Part shown: piece by piece, positions 34,909 to 47,084 of the stretch
Position numbering within the stretch: position 1 is the first letter of the stretch
Layout of the letters: each line of letters opens with the position of its first letter
Assembly: GCA_011053005.1 (NCBI GenBank)
Contig: DRHW01000019.1
Coordinates: 62,001-126,000 of the forward strand
Direction of reading: 5' to 3'
Source of the DNA: Methylophaga sp.
GTDB lineage: Bacteria > Pseudomonadota > Gammaproteobacteria > Nitrosococcales > Methylophagaceae
DNA length: 64,000 bases
Made by a program: the position numbers and the translations under genes
The notes under the pieces: generated by a model
The model's input: only the letters and a program-made list of their open reading frames with translations
What the model was told of the DNA's origin: nothing
The model's database searches: none

Positions 34909-37728
34909 TTATTTCAACAACGGCGCTAAATAATGCCCGGTATGGGAGGCAGAATTGTTAGCCACTTCTTCAGGTGTTCCAAATGCCACGACCATGCCGC
35001 CTCCTGAGCCACCTTCTGGCCCCATATCGATAATCCAATCTGCTGTTTTTATAACATCTAAATTATGTTCAATAACAACAATAGTATTGCCGCGCTCACG
35101 TAGTCTTTGCAATACTTTCATCAATTGTTCGATATCAAAAAAATGTAAGCCCGTTGTCGGTTCATCAAGCACGTATAAGGTTTTACCAGTATCACGTTTC
35201 GATAACTCTTTTGCCAACTTGATCCGTTGCGCTTCACCGCCTGATAATGTTGTCGCATTTTGACCCAGTTGAATATAAGTTAGGCCAACATCAATCAAGG
35301 TTTCAAGCTTTTTAGCCACGACGGGAATATTGGTGAAAAATTCCATCGCTTCCTCGATCGTCATAGCTAACACGTCGGTAATTGTTTTACCTTTATAACG
35401 AATATCTAAGGTTTCACGATTATAACGCTTGCCTTGGCACACATCACATGGGACATAAATATCGGGCAAAAAGTGCATTTCAACTTTAATTAAACCATCA
35501 CCCTGGCAGGCTTCGCAACGACCGCCTTTGACGTTAAAACTAAATCTTCCTGGCGTGTAACCTCGTGACCGAGCTTCTGGCGTACCGGCAAATAATTCAC
35601 GAACAGGTGTAAAAATACCGGTATAAGTCGCAGGATTAGATCGTGGCGTTCGTCCGATAGGGCTTTGATTAATTGCCACCACTTTATCAAGTTGTTCCAA
35701 TCCTAAAATATCGCTATGTGGCGCAGCCTCTTCAGAAGCACCATTCAGTGTTTTAGAGACCATTTTCAACAACGTATCATTTATCAATGTTGATTTGCCT
35801 GAGCCAGATACGCCGGTCACACAGGTTAATAAACCAATAGGAATATCTACATCAACATTTCTCAAGTTATGGCCCGTAGCACCACGCACTGAAATAGCCC
35901 GACCGGTATGATAAGGCACTCGTTTTTTAGGTACTGCAATCTTGCGCTTACCAGATAAATATTGTCCCGTTAGTGAATCCTTACTATCCATAATGTCTTT
36001 TGGTGTACCACGCGCTACAATTTCACCACCATGAACACCCGCACCCGGCCCAATATCTAATACATAGTCCGCCGCGCGAATAGCATCTTCATCATGCTCA
36101 ACCACTATCACGGTATTACCCAAATCTCTTAGGCGAGTCAATGTGCCCAATAATCGTTCGTTATCACGTTGATGCAAACCAATCGAAGGTTCATCAAGAA
36201 TATACATCACACCGACTAAGCCGGCACCAATTTGGCTCGCAAGTCTTATTCGCTGAGCTTCACCGCCAGATAAGGTATCGGCGCTACGAGATAACGATAA
36301 ATAGTCCAAACCCACGTTGACCAAAAAGCTTAAACGCTGAGAAATTTCAATAACAATCTTGCTGGCAATTTCACCTCGGTTGCCCGGCAAACTTAAGTTT
36401 TCAAAAAACTGTGTCGCCTCACCAATTGGCATTTCGCTAACCGCAGGTAATGAGGTTTTACCTAGAAATACATGACGAGATGCTTCATTTAACCGCGTTC
36501 CCTGACAATCTGGACACGCCCGTACCGTATGGTATTTAGCTAAATCCTCTCGCACGCTATTTGATTCCGTTTCATGATAGCGGCGTTGCATATTAGGGAT
36601 CACACCTTCAAAAGGATGACTACGCACTACATTTTTACCGCGATCGCTGATGTAACTAAAATCAATTTTTGTGCGACCACTCCCGTATAACACTGCTTTT
36701 CGGACTTGATCTGATAATTGTTCAAAAGGCGTTTCTAAATCAAATTGAAAATGCTCGGCTAATGAGATTAGTAACTGATGATAATAAGCATTACGACGAT
36801 CCCAACCACGCACTGCACCAGCGTTTAAGCTTAATTCTGGATGCGCAACGACGCGCGCCGGATCCACAAATTGTTTAATCCCTAAACCATCGCACGTTCC
36901 ACAAGCACCAGCGGGATTATTAAAAGAAAACATTCGAGGCTCAAGCTCGGCAATTGAATAACCACAGCTAGGACAAGAAAAACGTGATGAAAATAAAGTG
37001 AAATTTTTGTCATCATCCATTGAAACAACAAGTGCAACACCATCACTCATTAATAAAGCGGTTTCGAACGATTCTGCCAAACGTTGTTGTAAGTCATCAC
37101 GTACTTTAAAGCGATCAACTACCGCTTCAATAGTGTGTTTTTTTCGCAGCTCAAGTTCAGGTGGGGTATCAAGCTCAATCACTTCACCATTTACCCGCGC
37201 ACGAACAAAACCTTGCGCACGTAAATTATCCAATACATCTTTATGTTCACCTTTGCGATCTTGTACCACTGGCGCCAGTAACATCATACGTTCGCCATCA
37301 GGCATCGCTAAGACCATATCAACCATTTGACTAACGGTTTGTGCTGCTAAAGGCTGATCATGCGTCGGACAACGTGGCTCGCCAGCTCGCGCGAATAATA
37401 AACGTAAATAATCATAAATCTCAGTAATCGTGCCCACTGTAGATCGTGGATTATGTGAGGTTGATTTTTGCTCTATGGAAATGGCAGGGGACAAGCCTTC
37501 AATATGATCAACATCAGGTTTTTCCATCATCGATAAAAACTGCCTCGCATACGCCGATAAGGACTCGACATAACGACGCTGTCCTTCTGCATAAAGCGTA
37601 TCGAAAGCAAGTGATGACTTGCCCGATCCGGACAAGCCGGTGATGACGATGAGAGAATCGCGAGGTAAGTCTACGTCAATATTTTTTAAGTTATGGGTGC
37701 GTGCACCGCGTATACTTATACTTTTCAT
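34909..37728 (-). CDS. uvrA: excinuclease ABC subunit A
   Basis: Damage-recognition ATPase of nucleotide excision repair. 939 residues, normal length, with two ABC cassettes (Walker [10 protein letters not shown] and GVSGSGKST; signatures LSGGEAQRI twice) and zinc-finger cysteines in CPSCGYS/CGTCDG and [15 protein letters not shown]. The final residues are complete. It heads a run with the GGDEF/EAL and CYTH genes. The divergent transporter gene starts 27 bp upstream. Confidence 0.97.
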   Translation of the reverse strand: MKSISIRGARTHNLKNIDVDLPRDSLIVITGLSGSGKSSLAFDTLYAEGQRRYVESLSAYARQFLSMMEKPDVDHIEGLSPAISIEQKSTSHNPRSTVGTITEIYDYLRLLFARAGEPRCPTHDQPLAAQTVSQMVDMVLAMPDGERMMLLAPVVQDRKGEHKDVLDNLRAQGFVRARVNGEVIELDTPPELELRKKHTIEAVVDRFKVRDDLQQRLAESFETALLMSDGVALVVSMDDDKNFTLFSSRFSCPSCGYSIAELEPRMFSFNNPAGACGTCDGLGIKQFVDPARVVAHPELSLNAGAVRGWDRRNAYYHQLLISLAEHFQFDLETPFEQLSDQVRKAVLYGSGRTKIDFSYISDRGKNVVRSHPFEGVIPNMQRRYHETESNSVREDLAKYHTVRACPDCQGTRLNEASRHVFLGKTSLPAVSEMPIGEATQFFENLSLPGNRGEIASKIVIEISQRLSFLVNVGLDYLSLSRSADTLSGGEAQRIRLASQIGAGLVGVMYILDEPSIGLHQRDNERLLGTLTRLRDLGNTVIVVEHDEDAIRAADYVLDIGPGAGVHGGEIVARGTPKDIMDSKDSLTGQYLSGKRKIAVPKKRVPYHTGRAISVRGATGHNLRNVDVDIPIGLLTCVTGVSGSGKSTLINDTLLKMVSKTLNGASEEAAPHSDILGLEQLDKVVAINQSPIGRTPRSNPATYTGIFTPVRELFAGTPEARSRGYTPGRFSFNVKGGRCEACQGDGLIKVEMHFLPDIYVPCDVCQGKRYNRETLDIRYKGKTITDVLAMTIEEAMEFFTNIPVVAKKLETLIDVGLTYIQLGQNATTLSGGEAQRIKLAKELSKRDTGKTLYVLDEPTTGLHFFDIEQLMKVLQRLRERGNTIVVIEHNLDVIKTADWIIDMGPEGGSGGGMVVAFGTPEEVANNSASHTGHYLAPLLK

Positions 37729-37755
37729 GCATATTCCGTATCAATAATCTGACGG

Positions 37756-39177
37756 ATGAATATACGCCAACCGACTACTATGACGCAAAAACAAAACACC
37801 AGCTCAGCAATGACTTCTTTAGAAAAACGCAGCATCGCAGGTTTATCAAGCATCTTTGCCCTGAGAATGTTGGGTTTATTTATGATTTTGCCGGTCTTTT
37901 CGCTAGCTGCGACGCAATATAATGGTGCCACGCCGATACTGATTGGCTTAGCAATCGGCGCTTATGGTCTGACACAAGCCTTATTACAAATTCCTTTTGG
38001 GATGCTATCCGATCGGATTGGCCGTAAACGCGTCATCACTATCGGCTTACTGTTGTTTGCTGCTGGTAGCATAGTCGCCGCTACAGCTGATTCTATTTAT
38101 ATGGTTATTGCTGGGCGACTATTACAAGGTAGTGGTGCAATCGCAGCCGCCATTATGGCGCTGACCGCTGACCTCACTCGTGATGAACATCGCACAAAAG
38201 CGATGGCGAGTATAGGCATTAGTATTGGCCTGTCATTTTCTGTTGCTTTAGCCGCGGGAGCGGCCTTAGAACATTGGGTCGGTTTATCAGGGATTTTTTG
38301 GTCTACTGCAGTTTTGGCACTCGTCGGTATCGCTATTTTACATTTATGGGTGCCCACGCCGACTCGCCTGATGAGTCACCGTGACATGGAACCAGTACCC
38401 AAACAGTTTCTTAAAGTATTTCGCAATCCAGACATTATGCGCATGGTGTTCAGTATCATGATTTTACATTGCTTACTGACAATTAACTTTTATGCACTCC
38501 CGATTGCCTTACTCCAACATGCAGGATTACCGAAAGACCAACATGCACTCGCCTATTTACCGATATTAGTGCTCGCATTCATTGCTATGGTGCCATTTAT
38601 CATCATCGCTGAAAAATATCGTAAAATGAAACCGGTCTTTTTAGGTGCGATTGTCACATTGATTATTGCTGAGCTAGGATGGAGTCAATTATCTTATTCA
38701 ATTGCTGGCATGTTGTTTTGTTTATGGCTGTTTTTTACCGCTTTTAATATACTAGAAGCCAGTTTGCCGTCATTAATGTCAAAGCTTAGTCCGCTTGCTA
38801 ACAAAGGCACAGCGATGGGTATTTATTCTACAGCCCAATTTGTCGGCGCTTTTATCGGTGGCGCATCGGGCGGTTTAATTTTCAGTCAATTAGGCATGTC
38901 GGGCGTTTTTATTGCAGCTGCAGTGTTATCAGCCATCTGGTTATTGATTGTCTTGCCGATGAAACCGCCCAAACATTTGTCTACCCGCATCATTCATTTA
39001 CAGAGCGTTTCGACCAGTAATGCCAACGGTATCGCTCAACAGCTTAATACCATTAAGGGCGTTATCGAAACGGTGATTGTAGTTGAAGAATCTGTCGCTT
39101 ATGTTAAATTTTCACCTGATGAAATCGATAGCGATGTATTGGATGAACTTATTGCCCAAGCAATTCATCCATCGTAA
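37756..39177 (+). CDS. MFS transporter with C-terminal YAM-like domain (YajR-like)
   Basis: Twelve-helix major facilitator of 473 residues. The motif A region reads GMLSDRIGRKRVI, and the final 65 residues after the last helix (IIHLQSVSTSNANGIAQQL to the end) look like the ferredoxin-like YAM domain that marks E. coli YajR. The transported compound is unknown. Start choice is uncertain: ATG 37756 has only GACGG directly ahead; ATG 37780 (MTQKQ) is an alternative closer to homologues. Divergent from uvrA. Confidence 0.87.
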   Translation: MNIRQPTTMTQKQNTSSAMTSLEKRSIAGLSSIFALRMLGLFMILPVFSLAATQYNGATPILIGLAIGAYGLTQALLQIPFGMLSDRIGRKRVITIGLLLFAAGSIVAATADSIYMVIAGRLLQGSGAIAAAIMALTADLTRDEHRTKAMASIGISIGLSFSVALAAGAALEHWVGLSGIFWSTAVLALVGIAILHLWVPTPTRLMSHRDMEPVPKQFLKVFRNPDIMRMVFSIMILHCLLTINFYALPIALLQHAGLPKDQHALAYLPILVLAFIAMVPFIIIAEKYRKMKPVFLGAIVTLIIAELGWSQLSYSIAGMLFCLWLFFTAFNILEASLPSLMSKLSPLANKGTAMGIYSTAQFVGAFIGGASGGLIFSQLGMSGVFIAAAVLSAIWLLIVLPMKPPKHLSTRIIHLQSVSTSNANGIAQQLNTIKGVIETVIVVEESVAYVKFSPDEIDSDVLDELIAQAIHPS

Positions 39178-39223
39178 AATAAAACCAGCTTAAACATTCA
39201 TTTCGCTAAAGGAGCACAGCACC

Positions 39224-39718
39224 ATGTCAGTAAATAAAGTAATTCTTGTAGGAAGACTCGGCGCAGAGCCAGAAAGTCGCGCCTTTCCTAATGGTGGCTC
39301 CATTTGTAACTTACGCCTAGCGACATCTGAAAGCTGGAAAGATAAACAAACGGGCGAGCGTAAAGAACGTACTGAATGGCACCGTGTGACGCTTAATAAC
39401 CGTCTAGGTGAAATTGCTCAACAATATTTGCATAAAGGCTCACAAATTTATATCGAAGGCCGCATTCAAACCCGTAAATGGCAAGACCAAAGCGGTCAAG
39501 ATCGTTATTCAACAGAGATCGTCGGTGATTCAATGACGATGCTTGATTCAAAAGGTGGCGCGTCAGGCGGTTCATCTGGCGATTATCAACAAAACGCCCC
39601 TCAACGAAATCAATCACCGCAACAAGGTTATGCACCACAGCCCGCATCACCTTCTGCTGGCCCTGATTATGGCTCACAGGGCGGGGCTGATTATTTGGAT
39701 GATGACATTCCATTCTAA
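39224..39718 (+). CDS. ssb: single-stranded DNA-binding protein
   Basis: 164 residues: OB-fold (residues 1-110, starting [17 protein letters not shown]), a flexible Gly/Gln/Pro-rich linker and the acidic C-terminal tip YLDDDIPF that recruits repair proteins. Strong AGGAG lies eight bases before the ATG. It is next to an MFS gene and near uvrA, a common neighbourhood in gammaproteobacteria. Confidence 0.97.
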   Translation: MSVNKVILVGRLGAEPESRAFPNGGSICNLRLATSESWKDKQTGERKERTEWHRVTLNNRLGEIAQQYLHKGSQIYIEGRIQTRKWQDQSGQDRYSTEIVGDSMTMLDSKGGASGGSSGDYQQNAPQRNQSPQQGYAPQPASPSAGPDYGSQGGADYLDDDIPF

Positions 39719-39751
39719 AAAGCACCCTCAAATAAACGTCAACATGTATCT

Positions 39752-39778
39752 CAAAGACCACGTTATACGTGGTCTTTG
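39752..39778 (+). terminator. hairpin terminator after ssb
   Basis: Perfect 11-bp arms CAAAGACCACG / CGTGGTCTTTG around TTATA. The T run is short, but position and stem strength fit a terminator. Confidence 0.75.
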
Positions 39779-39797
39779 AATATCTCTGAGCCTCAAT

Positions 39798-42700
39798 ATG
39801 TTTAATGCGAAATACTTATTTCATACAATATTAGCTATCGCTGGGTTAGCACTCGCCTATTATTTAGCCGCGCTCATTAGTCATCCTCTTGCTGCGCCAG
39901 ACAGCAATGCTTGTGCATTTTGGCCCGCAGCAGGCATCTCATTAGCTTTAGTATTAAAGTATGGTCCTAAATTACTTCCTGGCGTTTTCATCGCTAATAT
40001 CTACGTAAGTATTGATTTTTATGGCTTAGATATACTCCAGTCAACCACTTCATCCCTCTTATTATTTGCCGCTATTTCATTAAGTAGCACGTTATTTATT
40101 TACTTGGGATTTAAGCTGATCAAAAAATATACGCTCTATCCTGATCCCTTAATTTCAGAAATCACTATTTTCAAGTTCTTAGTTCTTGGGGGCCCAGTCG
40201 CAGCCATAATTCCAACATTAATCAGTATTAGTATATTAACTGGTTCTGGCATTATTTCACTTAATGATGCTTTATTTAATGGTTTTAGTTGGTGGATAGG
40301 GGACAGTTTAGGGGTAATAATTATCACTCCGTTAGTCTTGCTTTTTACCGATATGCCAGGGAAAACAGATCGCAATCGAAAATGGTATGTCACAATTCCT
40401 GTTTTCATCGCTTTCTTAATCACTATTAGCTTATTTAAGAACAGTGTTGATAGTGAAAATCAGCGCCTTCAACTGGACTTAGATTACCAAGCAAAGACGA
40501 TAGGCGCCGAGCTTTATCAAGAAATTAGTACTCATATCAATCTGACTCAACATTTACGAGATACCATTGTAATAAATGGTTTTATCGAGCGAGAAAACTT
40601 CTTCACTGCCACTCATTCTATTCAGCAATTACATCCCGACATTCAAGCGATTACATGGGAAGTGCTTGTTAAAGCAGAGGAAAGATTGGTATTTGAAAAG
40701 ATGATGCAAAACATTCATCATCTCGACTACCAAATCACTAAAAGAAGTAATCAAGGTAATATCATTCGTATTGAAGATAAACCTGTATACGCGACAATTG
40801 CCTATGTATCGCCTTATAAAACCAATGAAAAAGAATTAGGGTTTGATCCCACCTCCGATCCAAAACTCGCTTCACTCTTTTATGCCGCGCGTGATTCAGG
40901 ACATGCAATGCTCTCTAGCCGTATCAATCTTATACAAGACGAGAAGAATCGCACCGGCATCATTAACTATTTACCTATTTACCGACAAGGTCATTTAACC
41001 AATACCGTCACTCAGCGTCAAAATGCTTTTATTGGTAACTTGGCGAGCGCTTATTACCTTGATGAAATTATTGCTAATGATTTAAATGCCTACCCTCTTA
41101 ATGACACCGCTCTGGTCATTCTAGACGTCACGCAACAAGAAAAACCCGTTACGCTTTACTCCTCAGCAGCCGTTCCAGCAACAGATAATGAATTCACCAC
41201 TCATTATGCTGTGCACATTGCCAATCGAATATGGCACGTTAAAATTACCCCTTCAGACAGTTATTTTAAAAATAATTATTCTGACAACGTCTGGATAGTG
41301 CTTTTCATCGGTATGTTATTCACTGCGACAATGATGGTTGGTCTACTCATTTCAACTGGCCGACGGGCACGTATTGAAGAAATTGTAAGCGAGCGAACAA
41401 TAAGCTTACATAAAGCTAAAGATGAGCTGAGGCTACTCGCTATCACCTTTAATTCGCACGAAGCCATCATGATTACCGATAATAACAACAATATAATGCG
41501 TGTGAATCAAGCCTTTATAAAGATGACTGGCTATAAACAACAAGAAGTATTAGGTAAAAACCCTCGGATTTTATCTTCAGGGAAACATAGCGCTTCGTTT
41601 TATCAAAATATGTGGCAGCAGCTCAATGAAAATGGCAGCTATGAGGGTGAAATCTGGAATCGCCGCAAGAATGGTAAAGTGTATCCAGAACGCCACACCA
41701 TTACATCTATTTCTGATGACGATGATAATGTCATCAACTATGTCTCCGTTTTTTCAGATATCACCAATCAAAAAGCACACGAAGATCGTATTCAACACCT
41801 TGCTTTTTATGATCAGCTCACTTCATTGCCTAATCGACGTTTATTACTTGAACGTTTGCAATACAATTTATCCCTGTCACAACGCAATAAAACCTATGGC
41901 GTGGTGATGTTTCTTGACCTCGATGATTTTAAAAAGATTAATGATTCTCTTGGTCACGAGGTGGGAGATGAGCTTTTGCAACAAGTCGCCACGCGTATCC
42001 AGCAAATGGTTAGAAGAGTTGATACAGTTGCACGTTTAGGCGGTGATGAATTTGTGATTTTAGTCGCCAATCAAGCATTAAAAGATAATGCATTAATCGA
42101 ATTTTCTTCCAACCTAGCATCAAAAATCATTGATGCTTTTCAACAATCTTTTGTTATTAAAGGTTATGAGCATCATATTTCCACCAGCATCGGCATTACA
42201 ATCTTTTCGCCAGAAAATCAAACGGCCATTTCAATCTTAGGCCAAGCTGATACGGCGATGTATAAATCTAAAAATACGGGTAAAAATACTTTCTGCTTTT
42301 ATGAACAAGCGATGCAAAAAATTGCTGAGGCTAAATTAGCCTTAGAACATGATTTAAGACAGGCAATTGAACAACAACAGTTCAGCTTAAACTTTCAACC
42401 GCAAGTCGATAATTCAGGAAAAATAATTGCGGTTGAGGCACTGGTTCGCTGGCAACATCCAGAGCGTAGCTGGGTTTCACCGGCAGAATTTATTCCCCTT
42501 GCTGAAGATTCAGGTCTAATTATTCCTATTGGTCAGTGGGTATTGGTTAACGCTTGCATCCAGCTAAAATCTTGGCTACGGCAGGGGGTTGAGCTTCAAC
42601 ATGTTTCCGTGAATGTCAGTCCTAAACAATTTCGTCAGACCGATTTTATCGCGAATATTAAATCAGCATTGGATGAATCCGGTTTAACGGCAAACAAACT

Positions 42701-43100
42701 GATGTTAGAAATAACTGAAGGTATTGTTTTAGATAATGTTGAAGATACGATTCAGAAAATGGGCACCTTAAAACAAATGGGTATCCAATTTTCTATTGAT
42801 GATTTTGGTACTGGTTATTCTTCGCTATCGTATCTCAAACGCTTACCAATAGATGAGCTCAAAATCGATCAAAGTTTTGTTCGCGATATTGCTACAGACA
42901 AAGATGATGCAGCGATCGTCACCACCATTATCGCCATGGCGAGACATTTAAACTTAACCGTGGTCGCTGAAGGGGTGGAAAACTTCCAGCAGCTCAATTT
43001 CTTAATGGAAAACGGCTGTACGTTATTCCAAGGTTATTATTTCAGTCGTCCGCTTTCTCCTAACGATTTAAAGTCTTTTATACTAACCAATAAAACATAA
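39798..43100 (+). CDS. MASE1-CHASE-PAS-GGDEF-EAL protein
   Basis: Membrane c-di-GMP enzyme of 1100 residues. N-terminal MASE1-type multi-helix sensor (about 1-215, with CAFWPAAGISLALVL), a periplasmic CHASE domain (about 230-470), a helix (about 495-515), PAS (about 545-655), GGDEF with intact ARLGGDEFVIL (about 665-825) and EAL with intact AVEALVRW (about 835-1095, with DDFGTGYSSL). Both sites look competent, so either activity is possible. It is a single gene between two terminators. Its PAS-GGDEF-EAL half parallels the 1198-residue protein nearby. Confidence 0.92.
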   Translation: MFNAKYLFHTILAIAGLALAYYLAALISHPLAAPDSNACAFWPAAGISLALVLKYGPKLLPGVFIANIYVSIDFYGLDILQSTTSSLLLFAAISLSSTLFIYLGFKLIKKYTLYPDPLISEITIFKFLVLGGPVAAIIPTLISISILTGSGIISLNDALFNGFSWWIGDSLGVIIITPLVLLFTDMPGKTDRNRKWYVTIPVFIAFLITISLFKNSVDSENQRLQLDLDYQAKTIGAELYQEISTHINLTQHLRDTIVINGFIERENFFTATHSIQQLHPDIQAITWEVLVKAEERLVFEKMMQNIHHLDYQITKRSNQGNIIRIEDKPVYATIAYVSPYKTNEKELGFDPTSDPKLASLFYAARDSGHAMLSSRINLIQDEKNRTGIINYLPIYRQGHLTNTVTQRQNAFIGNLASAYYLDEIIANDLNAYPLNDTALVILDVTQQEKPVTLYSSAAVPATDNEFTTHYAVHIANRIWHVKITPSDSYFKNNYSDNVWIVLFIGMLFTATMMVGLLISTGRRARIEEIVSERTISLHKAKDELRLLAITFNSHEAIMITDNNNNIMRVNQAFIKMTGYKQQEVLGKNPRILSSGKHSASFYQNMWQQLNENGSYEGEIWNRRKNGKVYPERHTITSISDDDDNVINYVSVFSDITNQKAHEDRIQHLAFYDQLTSLPNRRLLLERLQYNLSLSQRNKTYGVVMFLDLDDFKKINDSLGHEVGDELLQQVATRIQQMVRRVDTVARLGGDEFVILVANQALKDNALIEFSSNLASKIIDAFQQSFVIKGYEHHISTSIGITIFSPENQTAISILGQADTAMYKSKNTGKNTFCFYEQAMQKIAEAKLALEHDLRQAIEQQQFSLNFQPQVDNSGKIIAVEALVRWQHPERSWVSPAEFIPLAEDSGLIIPIGQWVLVNACIQLKSWLRQGVELQHVSVNVSPKQFRQTDFIANIKSALDESGLTANKLMLEITEGIVLDNVEDTIQKMGTLKQMGIQFSIDDFGTGYSSLSYLKRLPIDELKIDQSFVRDIATDKDDAAIVTTIIAMARHLNLTVVAEGVENFQQLNFLMENGCTLFQGYYFSRPLSPNDLKSFILTNKT

Positions 43101-43101
43101 A

Positions 43102-43135
43102 AAAAGCCCCGATATTGATTTATATCGAGGCTTTT
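43102..43135. terminator. bidirectional terminator
   Basis: Arms AAAAGCCCCGATAT / ATATCGAGGCTTTT with one mismatch and a 6-base loop, A-rich left and T-containing right; it serves both the GGDEF/EAL gene and ilvD. Confidence 0.88.
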
Positions 43136-43156
43136 AAATTTTTAAAACTTGAACGA

Positions 43157-45010
43157 TTATTTGCGTTTTAACTGTTCTAAATCGCGAACCGCACCTTTTG
43201 ATGCTGAAGTGGTTAATGCCGCGTAAGCTTGTAATGCTAAGCTCACTTTACGGTCGCGCTTAACAGGCTGCCAAGCAAGATGTCCTTTTGCTTCCATATG
43301 TTCACGACGATCTGCTAATACTGCATCAGACACATCAACCTTAATAATGCGGTTAGGGATATCAATCACAATCATATCACCCTCTTCTACTAAGCCTATA
43401 TTACCGCCTTCTGCAGCTTCTGGTGAAGCATGACCAATCGATAAACCTGATGTACCACCCGAGAATCGCCCATCCGTTAACAAAGCGCACGCTTTACCTA
43501 AACCTTTTGATTTCAGGTAACTGGTTGGATACAACATTTCCTGCATACCTGGACCACCTTTTGGTCCTTCGTAACGAATAATAACCACATCGCCAGCGAC
43601 AACTTGTTCCGTCAAAATAGCGGTGACGGACGCTTCTTGAGATTCAAATATACGCGCAGGGCCTGTAAAAGTAAGGTTAGAATCATCAACACCAGCCGTT
43701 TTAACAATACAGCCTTCTAAAGCGATATTACCGTATAGCACTGCTAGTCCACCATCTTGGCTATAGGCATGCTCAATATCACGAATACAGCCTTTTTCAC
43801 GATCTAAATCCAAACTCGGCCAACGGGTGCTTTGGCTAAAAGCTGTTTGGGTTGGAATACCCGCTGGGCCTGCTAAATAACGTTGCTTAGCGACTTCGCT
43901 ATCGCTACGCTTAACATCCCATTTTGCTAACGCATCACCCAATGTCGCACTATGAACGGTTGGTAAATGCGTATGCAATAAACCACCTGCCGCTAATTCA
44001 GCCAATATACTCATCACGCCACCAGCACGATGCACATCTTCCATATGATATTCTGGTGTCGCAGGTGCCACTTTACATAAGTTAGGAATGTGGCGAGACA
44101 TACGATCAATATCCGCCATCGTAAAATCAACTTCAGCCTCATGTGCTGCTGCTAATAAATGTAATACGGTATTCGTTGAGCCGCCCATCGCCACATCTAA
44201 AGCGATAGCATTTTCAAAAGCCGCTTTAGACGCAATAGAACGTGGCAAAGCAGATTCATCATCTTGTTCGTAATAACGCTTTGCTAATGAAACGATTGTG
44301 CGACCCGCTTCTAAAAATAATTCTTCACGATCTGCATGGGTCGCTAATAATGAACCATTTCCTGGTAACGATAAACCTAAAGCCTCGGTCAAACAGTTCA
44401 TTGAGTTAGCCGTGAACATGCCTGAACATGAACCGCAGGTTGGACAAGCGCTACGTTCAACTTGCGCTACATCTTCATCACTGACACGTTCATCTGCCGC
44501 TTGCACCATCGCATCGACTAAGTCTAACTTGACATCTTTCCCTGCCAGTTTAGTTTTACCCGCCTCCATTGGGCCACCCGATACAAAGATCACCGGCACA
44601 TTCAAACGTAATGCTGCCATCAACATGCCGGGAGTGATTTTGTCGCAGTTTGAAATACATACAATTGCATCTGCACAATGTGCATTGACCATGTATTCAA
44701 CCGAGTCAGCAATAATGTCGCGAGATGGTAAGCTATACAACATGCCGCCATGACCCATCGCAATACCGTCATCGACCGCAATAGTATTAAATTCTTTCGC
44801 AACACCGCCCGCACGTTCAATTTCACGCGCAACTAATTGCCCCATATCTTTTAAATGTACATGGCCCGGTACAAATTGGGTAAACGAGTTAGCAATGGCA
44901 ATAATCGGTTTACTAAAATCTTCATCCTTCATACCTGTAGCTCGCCACAAGGCGCGTGCACCCGCCATATTTCGGCCGGCGGTAGAAGTTCTCGATTTAT
45001 ATTCAGGCAT
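43157..45010 (-). CDS. ilvD: dihydroxy-acid dehydratase
   Basis: Iron-sulfur enzyme of branched-chain amino acid synthesis. 617 residues, beginning [21 protein letters not shown]; cluster and metal region [11 protein letters not shown] and [20 protein letters not shown]-terminal [14 protein letters not shown] substrate loop. Full length and ordinary. A monocistronic unit with its own upstream region of about 120 bp facing argA. Confidence 0.97.
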   Translation of the reverse strand: MPEYKSRTSTAGRNMAGARALWRATGMKDEDFSKPIIAIANSFTQFVPGHVHLKDMGQLVAREIERAGGVAKEFNTIAVDDGIAMGHGGMLYSLPSRDIIADSVEYMVNAHCADAIVCISNCDKITPGMLMAALRLNVPVIFVSGGPMEAGKTKLAGKDVKLDLVDAMVQAADERVSDEDVAQVERSACPTCGSCSGMFTANSMNCLTEALGLSLPGNGSLLATHADREELFLEAGRTIVSLAKRYYEQDDESALPRSIASKAAFENAIALDVAMGGSTNTVLHLLAAAHEAEVDFTMADIDRMSRHIPNLCKVAPATPEYHMEDVHRAGGVMSILAELAAGGLLHTHLPTVHSATLGDALAKWDVKRSDSEVAKQRYLAGPAGIPTQTAFSQSTRWPSLDLDREKGCIRDIEHAYSQDGGLAVLYGNIALEGCIVKTAGVDDSNLTFTGPARIFESQEASVTAILTEQVVAGDVVIIRYEGPKGGPGMQEMLYPTSYLKSKGLGKACALLTDGRFSGGTSGLSIGHASPEAAEGGNIGLVEEGDMIVIDIPNRIIKVDVSDAVLADRREHMEAKGHLAWQPVKRDRKVSLALQAYAALTTSASKGAVRDLEQLKRK

Positions 45011-45131
45011 GTTCGTTCTCCAAACAAATATTATAGTGTTTCGTCGCTGAGCTTTCGTTTACCAGCAATTTATACCAGAGATTTTACACGCAACTTTGCA
45101 ACCTTGCTGAGACTAGGATAAAAAGAGCGTT

Positions 45132-46442
45132 ATGAAAACACTAAACGACACCCTCATAGCCAGCAATTCCGCCACCACAACTAGTTGGTTTCGTACCGCG
45201 GCGCCTTATATTCATGCGCATCGTGGCGCGACATTTGTGATCGCCTTTGATGGTGAAACGATTGAAACTTCGGGCTTTGATAGTCTCGTACATGACTTAG
45301 CATTGCTGAGTAGTTTAGGCATAAAACTCGTCCTTGTTTACGGTGCTCGACCACAAATCGAACAGCAGTGTCACAGCCAAAATATTGAAGTTCACTATCA
45401 TCAAGGACTCCGTGTTACCGATAATGCCAGTCTTAAAATAGCTAAATCCGTGATGGGGGAATTACGGATTAATATTGAAGCAAAGCTTTCGTTTGGCCTG
45501 CCACATACTCCGATGGCGCATGCTCGTATTCGTTGTACTAGCGGCAATTTAATTACAGCACGACCTGTTGGCATTAGGGATGGCATTGATTTTGGTCATA
45601 CAGGTGAAGTCCGTCGGGTGGACATTCAGGGCATTAACGATCAACTGACTTTGGGCAATATGGTATTATTACCGCCTTTAGGCTATTCACCAACCGGTGA
45701 AATATTCAACCTTGCCGCAGAAGATATTGCCACGGCAGTTGCCACCGCATTAACCGCCGATAAGCTTATCTTTATAGGCGAAAGTACTCATGGTCTACCG
45801 CGAGAATTAACCGTTGAACAAGTTGAACAGTTGTCACCAGAAACGGCAACACATCATCCTTTCAACGCCGCACTTCGTGCCTGTAAATCGGGGGTAAAAC
45901 GCGTCCATTTACTTGACCGTTCGCAAGATGGTGCATTACTTCAAGAATTATTTAGTCGCGATGGTGCTGGCACATTAATTACCGCTAAATCATTTGAAAG
46001 AATTCGTCAGGCCAATATAGATGATGTCGGCGGTATTCTTGATCTAATCCAACCTTTAGAACAAAACGGGACCTTAGTAAAACGTTCGCGCGATCTATTG
46101 GAAGTCGAAATCGGCCATTTCACCGTGATGGAGCGAGATGGATCAGTCGTTGCCTGCGCCGCTCTTTATCCTTATCCACATAGCGATGTTGCTGAGCTTG
46201 CTTGTCTTGCAGTATCTAAAGACTATCAAAGTTTAGGCCGAGGCGACCGCCTATTATCAGCCATCGAACAACAAGCAACTGTTCTTGGTTTAAGTGCACT
46301 TTGTGTGCTGACAACCCAAACCGCTCATTGGTTTATTGAACATGGGTTTAGTGCGGCCGAAATTCGCGATTTACCAATGGAAAAACAAGCCTTATATAAC
46401 TATCAGCGCAACGCCAAAGTATTCAAGAAAATACTTAATTAA
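45132..46442 (+). CDS. argA: N-acetylglutamate synthase
   Basis: First step of arginine synthesis. 436 residues with an N-terminal amino-acid-kinase-like domain ([30 protein letters not shown]) and a C-terminal GNAT acetyltransferase domain (about 295-436, with [19 protein letters not shown]). This is the classical gammaproteobacterial ArgA layout, normally feedback-inhibited by arginine. Its 3' end overlaps the convergent rppH gene by four bases. Confidence 0.95.
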   Translation: MKTLNDTLIASNSATTTSWFRTAAPYIHAHRGATFVIAFDGETIETSGFDSLVHDLALLSSLGIKLVLVYGARPQIEQQCHSQNIEVHYHQGLRVTDNASLKIAKSVMGELRINIEAKLSFGLPHTPMAHARIRCTSGNLITARPVGIRDGIDFGHTGEVRRVDIQGINDQLTLGNMVLLPPLGYSPTGEIFNLAAEDIATAVATALTADKLIFIGESTHGLPRELTVEQVEQLSPETATHHPFNAALRACKSGVKRVHLLDRSQDGALLQELFSRDGAGTLITAKSFERIRQANIDDVGGILDLIQPLEQNGTLVKRSRDLLEVEIGHFTVMERDGSVVACAALYPYPHSDVAELACLAVSKDYQSLGRGDRLLSAIEQQATVLGLSALCVLTTQTAHWFIEHGFSAAEIRDLPMEKQALYNYQRNAKVFKKILN

Positions 46443-46948
46443 AATTTTCGCTGACTATCAATCCGTTTTTTATATTCAGGGAATAATAGCGGCGCTAATT
46501 CATGCAAAGCTTTTTCGTAAACACGGCGTTTGAAAAACACGATTTCTTTCGCCGGCTGCCAATAATTTTCCCAGCGCCAATCATCGAACTCAGGTTTATC
46601 ATGTCGCGTTAAATTAACATCGGATTCGCTGCCCGTTAAGCGCAATAAAAACCAGCGTTGTTTTTGACCAATACACAGCGGCTTATTGCCATATCGTAAA
46701 TAACGTTTAGGTAATCGATAGCGCAACCAACCACTAGTCATGCCAAGTAATTGCACATGTTCGGGGGCTAAACCAACCTCTTCCATTAATTCACGATAGA
46801 CAGCTTGTTCTGGCGTTTCATCTGCCTTTATTCCGCCTTGCGGAAACTGCCATGAGTCATGCTGCGCACGTTGCGCCCACAAAACCTCATTATTATCGTT
46901 GCAGAGAATTATCCCCACATTAGGCCTAAAGCCATCTTTATCAATCAC
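46439..46948 (-). CDS. rppH: RNA pyrophosphohydrolase
   Basis: Nudix hydrolase that removes 5' pyrophosphate from mRNA to start decay. With a GTG start at 46948 the product has 169 residues and begins [15 protein letters not shown], as in E. coli RppH; AGGA precedes at short spacing. The longer frame to 47032 adds 28 residues unlike the family. The Nudix box [22 protein letters not shown] is present (its G-x5-E-x7-REUxEExG spacing is intact), with SWQFPQGG ahead of it. No ptsP follows; the gene overlaps argA tail to tail. Confidence 0.93.
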   Translation of the reverse strand: MIDKDGFRPNVGIILCNDNNEVLWAQRAQHDSWQFPQGGIKADETPEQAVYRELMEEVGLAPEHVQLLGMTSGWLRYRLPKRYLRYGNKPLCIGQKQRWFLLRLTGSESDVNLTRHDKPEFDDWRWENYWQPAKEIVFFKRRVYEKALHELAPLLFPEYKKRIDSQRKF

Positions 46949-47084
46949 AGTCCTACATCTCTCGTTAAAAGAAGCAAGCACTTCTATAACGTCATAATTT
47001 GTCAATACTCGATAGGTTATCACGGTATTCAATCGATTTTGCCTTACAATAGTGACTATTTTTTAATTAGTGATGTGAATCGTA

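Noticed and set aside
36998-37330. Plus-strand frame of 110 codons inside uvrA
   Set aside because: Ser/Thr-rich antisense shadow of a well-supported gene.
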